Below, in pieces: positions 4,583 through 6,462 of a DNA stretch of 6,462 nucleotides (position 1 is its first letter; each line of letters begins with the position of its first letter). Both the position numbers and the translations under genes were made by a program. Source of the stretch: an uncultured Burkholderiales bacterium (lineage in GTDB: Bacteria > Pseudomonadota > Gammaproteobacteria > Burkholderiales > Burkholderiaceae_C); contig CAIODK010000341.1 of NCBI GenBank assembly GCA_903856995.1, positions 1 through 6,462 of the forward strand. The letters are read 5' to 3'. The notes under the pieces are model-generated. The model ran no database searches, was not told where the DNA came from, and worked only from the letters and a program-made list of their open reading frames with translations.

Positions 4583-5131
4583 TCAAGCTCTCTTTGTGAA
4601 AGACAGCGTCACATCACCCAAGTGGATGCCCAGTTTTGTCATGCGTGCTTTGTTGAGCATCACGCGGTCATTCATCAAATACATCCAGTCATCCATGTGC
4701 ACATGCAAGATGCTCCCGTTCACAGGCAGGGCTAGGGTGTAACGCCAGTTAAAGGCATTGCCTTTGGTCTGGCCTTCGGCCACGCCCACCACATCGCCTG
4801 CGTTGCCTACATAAGAGCCGTTGCCCTTGTCGGTGAGTTTCCAGACGCGCTTTTCTTTTGTGCCGTCTGAGTACACAAAGTCTTCGTCCAAGATGCCTTG
4901 TTCGTTTTGCCATTGGCATTTCATCTCGACCGTGAAGCGTTTGACCACTTTGCCGTTGCGGTCGGTGAAGATGCCCCAGGCGTCCACCATGCCGTTGAAG
5001 TAGGTGCGCAAGTCGAGCACAGGTTTTTGCGTGACGTAATCGTCCACGGTAGGGCTCGCGCACCCTGTCAGGTTGGTGGCGACAGCGGTGGTTGCCATGC
5101 CACTTATTAAAAGCATTCGACGGTTCATCAT
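4583..5131 (-). CDS. DUF3833 family lipoprotein
   Basis: A 182-residue lipoprotein. Residues 1-23 are a signal peptide with the lipobox L21-T-G-C24, so the protein should be lipid-anchored at C24 on the periplasmic side. The DUF3833 pattern follows: F-N-G-M-V-D-A-W-G at 45-53, D-R-N-G-K-V at 57-62, D-E-D-F-x-Y-S-D-G at 82-90, G-D-V-V-G-V-A at 112-118, G-N-A-F-N-W-R-Y-T-L at 124-133, and the strong D-D-W-M-Y at 147-151. The ATG at 5131 is preferred over the long open frame to 5200 because it overlaps the DUF2878 stop as ATGA, is preceded by AAGGA at the right distance, and gives a normal signal peptide; ATG at 5128 is an alternative. The function is unknown. The family is commonly next to DUF2878 and cyclopropane-fatty-acid-synthase-type genes, suggesting an envelope lipid or stress role. 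Confidence 0.9.
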   Translation of the reverse strand: MMNRRMLLISGMATTAVATNLTGCASPTVDDYVTQKPVLDLRTYFNGMVDAWGIFTDRNGKVVKRFTVEMKCQWQNEQGILDEDFVYSDGTKEKRVWKLTDKGNGSYVGNAGDVVGVAEGQTKGNAFNWRYTLALPVNGSILHVHMDDWMYLMNDRVMLNKARMTKLGIHLGDVTLSFTKRA

Positions 5132-5652
5132 GAGAGTCCTTGCTGTTGGATGAATATTTTCTTGGCGGCATAGACCAACAATGGGAGTGCGATGAACCAA
5201 GCCAGGGCCAACGCACCCACGTGAATGATTGACCCGTCAAAGACTGCCGCGCCGAGCTTGGCACCTGCAATGTAGGTGAGTGGGCCAAACACAAGGCCTG
5301 CCAAGGCAGACAGCCACAAGGGCTGGGTTTGCAAAATGGCGAGTGAGGTGTTCAAGGTCAGTGCAAACATGACCCAAAGCATCCACAGCCAAAACGGGCT
5401 CAAGTGCCCCAGCGCCAAGCCGTTAAAACCGATCACAGCGGTCGTTTGCAAAAGCGTGTCTACAAGCAGGCCAATCTTCAGTGCGATGGCTGCTAGCTTA
5501 ATTTCAGACCAAGGCTTTGGAGCGAAGGCAAGGTGCAGGCCTACCAAAACAAGGCAATAGACAAGCGCGGGTATCTCTAGCCCAAGACCAACCCCCGCAA
5601 CGCAAGCCCACCAAGCGGTTTGAAAACCAAGGGCATTCAATAAAAGACGCAT
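5128..5652 (-). CDS. DUF2878 family integral membrane protein
   Basis: A 174-residue very hydrophobic inner-membrane protein. About six membrane segments are visible (roughly 3-22, 27-44, 52-70, 86-106, 112-135, 143-163), ending in a basic tail A-A-K-K. The N-terminal N-A-L-G-F-Q-x-A-W-W-A-C-V signature at 6-18 and F-W-L-W-M-L-W-V-M-F-A-L-T-L-N at 87-101 fit DUF2878. The function is unknown. It is translationally coupled to DUF3833 (ATGA, 3 shared bases), so the two products probably work together, perhaps as a membrane protein and its lipoprotein partner. The start ATG at 5652 lies 42 bp after the ACR3 stop, with a GGGG purine patch just upstream. Confidence 0.88.
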   Translation of the reverse strand: MRLLLNALGFQTAWWACVAGVGLGLEIPALVYCLVLVGLHLAFAPKPWSEIKLAAIALKIGLLVDTLLQTTAVIGFNGLALGHLSPFWLWMLWVMFALTLNTSLAILQTQPLWLSALAGLVFGPLTYIAGAKLGAAVFDGSIIHVGALALAWFIALPLLVYAAKKIFIQQQGLS

Positions 5653-5694
5653 GCCCCATTCTAAAAATTCGCTACAACCTTTGGAGGACGGAGG

Positions 5695-6462
5695 TCATTC
5701 AGCAGCGCCTCGCTCATACCAGCCCTTGCTGCGGTTCACCACATTCACCACCAGCAACATCACGGGTACTTCAATCAGCACACCCACCACGGTGGCCAGC
5801 GCTGCACCTGACTCGAAGCCAAAGAGGCTGATGGCAGCAGCCACGGCCAGTTCAAAGAAATTAGATGCACCAATCAGCGCCGAAGGGCAGGCCACGTTGT
5901 GTGCCTCCCCTAAAACACGGTTCAAGTAATAAGCCAAGGCTGAGTTAAACAACACCTGAATCAGGATGGGCACAGCCAACAGGGCAATGACCAAGGGTTG
6001 CTTCAAAATGGCCTCGCCTTGAAACGCAAACAACAACACCAGCGTGGCTAGCAATGCGGCGATGGACCAAGGGCCGATCAGTGCCATGACCGCTTCAAAC
6101 TTTTCCGTGCCTTTGGACAGCAGTGCTTTGCGTAAAAGTTGAGCTAACACCACAGGGATGACGATGTACAACACCACCGAAGTGATGAGCGTGTCCCACG
6201 GCACGATGATCGCCGACAGCCCCAGCAAGAAAGCCACCAGCGGTGCAAACGCCACCACCATGATGGCGTCGTTCAACGCCACTTGTGAGAGGGTGAACAA
6301 GGGGTGACCGTTGGTCAGGCGGCTCCACACAAACACCATGGCGGTGCAGGGCGCAGCGGCCAACAAAATAAGGCCCGCGATGTAGCTGTCAATCTGGTCG
6401 GCAGGCAATAGCGGCGCAAACAAGTAGCGAATGAAAAACCAGCCCAGTAGCGCCATCGAAAA
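5695..6462 (-). CDS. acr3: ACR3-family arsenite efflux transporter, C-terminal part (cut by window edge)
   Basis: The last 255 residues of an ACR3-type permease, which exports trihydroxy-arsenic (arsenite), and in some members antimonite, across the inner membrane using the proton gradient. Counting from the methionine at 6456, marks are A-A-P-C37-T-A-M-V-F-V-W-S at 34-45, with the cysteine known to be essential in characterised ACR3 proteins; T-L-S-Q-V-A-L-N-D at 55-63; A-C-P-S-A-L-I-G-A-S-N-F-F-E-L-A in the last third; and V-I-E/L-E-V-P-V-M-L near the end. Many membrane helices are evident. The frame continues as F-S before that methionine and runs off the right edge. The family is about 350 residues long, so roughly 95 are missing, and 6456 is not the true start. 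No arsR or arsC is in the window; they could lie upstream, outside it. Confidence 0.92.
   Translation of the reverse strand, partial: FSMALLGWFFIRYLFAPLLPADQIDSYIAGLILLAAAPCTAMVFVWSRLTNGHPLFTLSQVALNDAIMVVAFAPLVAFLLGLSAIIVPWDTLITSVVLYIVIPVVLAQLLRKALLSKGTEKFEAVMALIGPWSIAALLATLVLLFAFQGEAILKQPLVIALLAVPILIQVLFNSALAYYLNRVLGEAHNVACPSALIGASNFFELAVAAAISLFGFESGAALATVVGVLIEVPVMLLVVNVVNRSKGWYERGAAE

Noticed and set aside
4749..5294. Minus-strand open frame of 181 codons overlapping DUF3833 and DUF2878
   Set aside because: Its arginine/histidine-rich composition is typical of an alternate frame; both overlapped genes are recognised families.

Overview
The window is a dense, mid-GC stretch of chromosome. 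The protein families and codon use suggest a betaproteobacterium of the Burkholderiales, probably Comamonadaceae-like and freshwater. This is a judgement from recognised families; no rRNA or other marker gene is present. Nearly every base is coding. The only substantial non-coding gaps are 1533-1625 (93 bp) and 3398-3515 (118 bp). I saw no tRNA, rRNA, CRISPR array, insertion sequence or convincing rho-independent terminator.

Layout. (1) 1-1532, minus strand: a tight unit, in transcription order DUF2237 protein, SOUL haem-binding-family protein with a signal peptide, a 43-codon ORF resembling the first third of dihydroneopterin aldolase (FolB), pterin-4a-carbinolamine dehydratase (PCD), and the start of an unrecognised gene cut by the window edge. 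The first three overlap by 10 and 3 bp, and the next gap is 8 bp. (2) 1626-2414, plus strand: a Rossmann-like protein of unknown function. It ends tail-to-tail with (3) 2411-3397, minus strand: a MerR-family regulator built like LitR/CarH photoreceptors but without the cobalamin-binding motif. (4) Divergent from it, 3516-4010, plus strand: a DUF2805/TIGR03643 protein and a 60-residue cysteine-rich protein. The gap between (3) and (4) holds a striking set of direct repeats, including three perfectly abutting 11-mers. (5) 3997-6462, minus strand: in transcription order an ACR3 arsenite exporter (N-terminus outside the window), a DUF2878 membrane protein, a DUF3833 lipoprotein and an exported histidine-phosphatase-fold protein. 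Spacing is 42 bp, then a 3-bp overlap, then 4 bp.

How it may work together. From general knowledge, LitR-type MerR regulators, DUF2805/TIGR03643, DUF2878 and DUF3833 recur near photolyase/cryptochrome and cyclopropane-fatty-acid-synthase genes in proteobacterial light or singlet-oxygen response clusters. Here these families sit within 3.3 kb of each other, but no photolyase, cryptochrome, fatty-acid or carotenoid enzyme is visible. The best candidate for an undescribed system is the regulator, the repeat array and the divergent DUF2805 plus mini-protein pair. That reading is an inference; no experiment is implied by the sequence.
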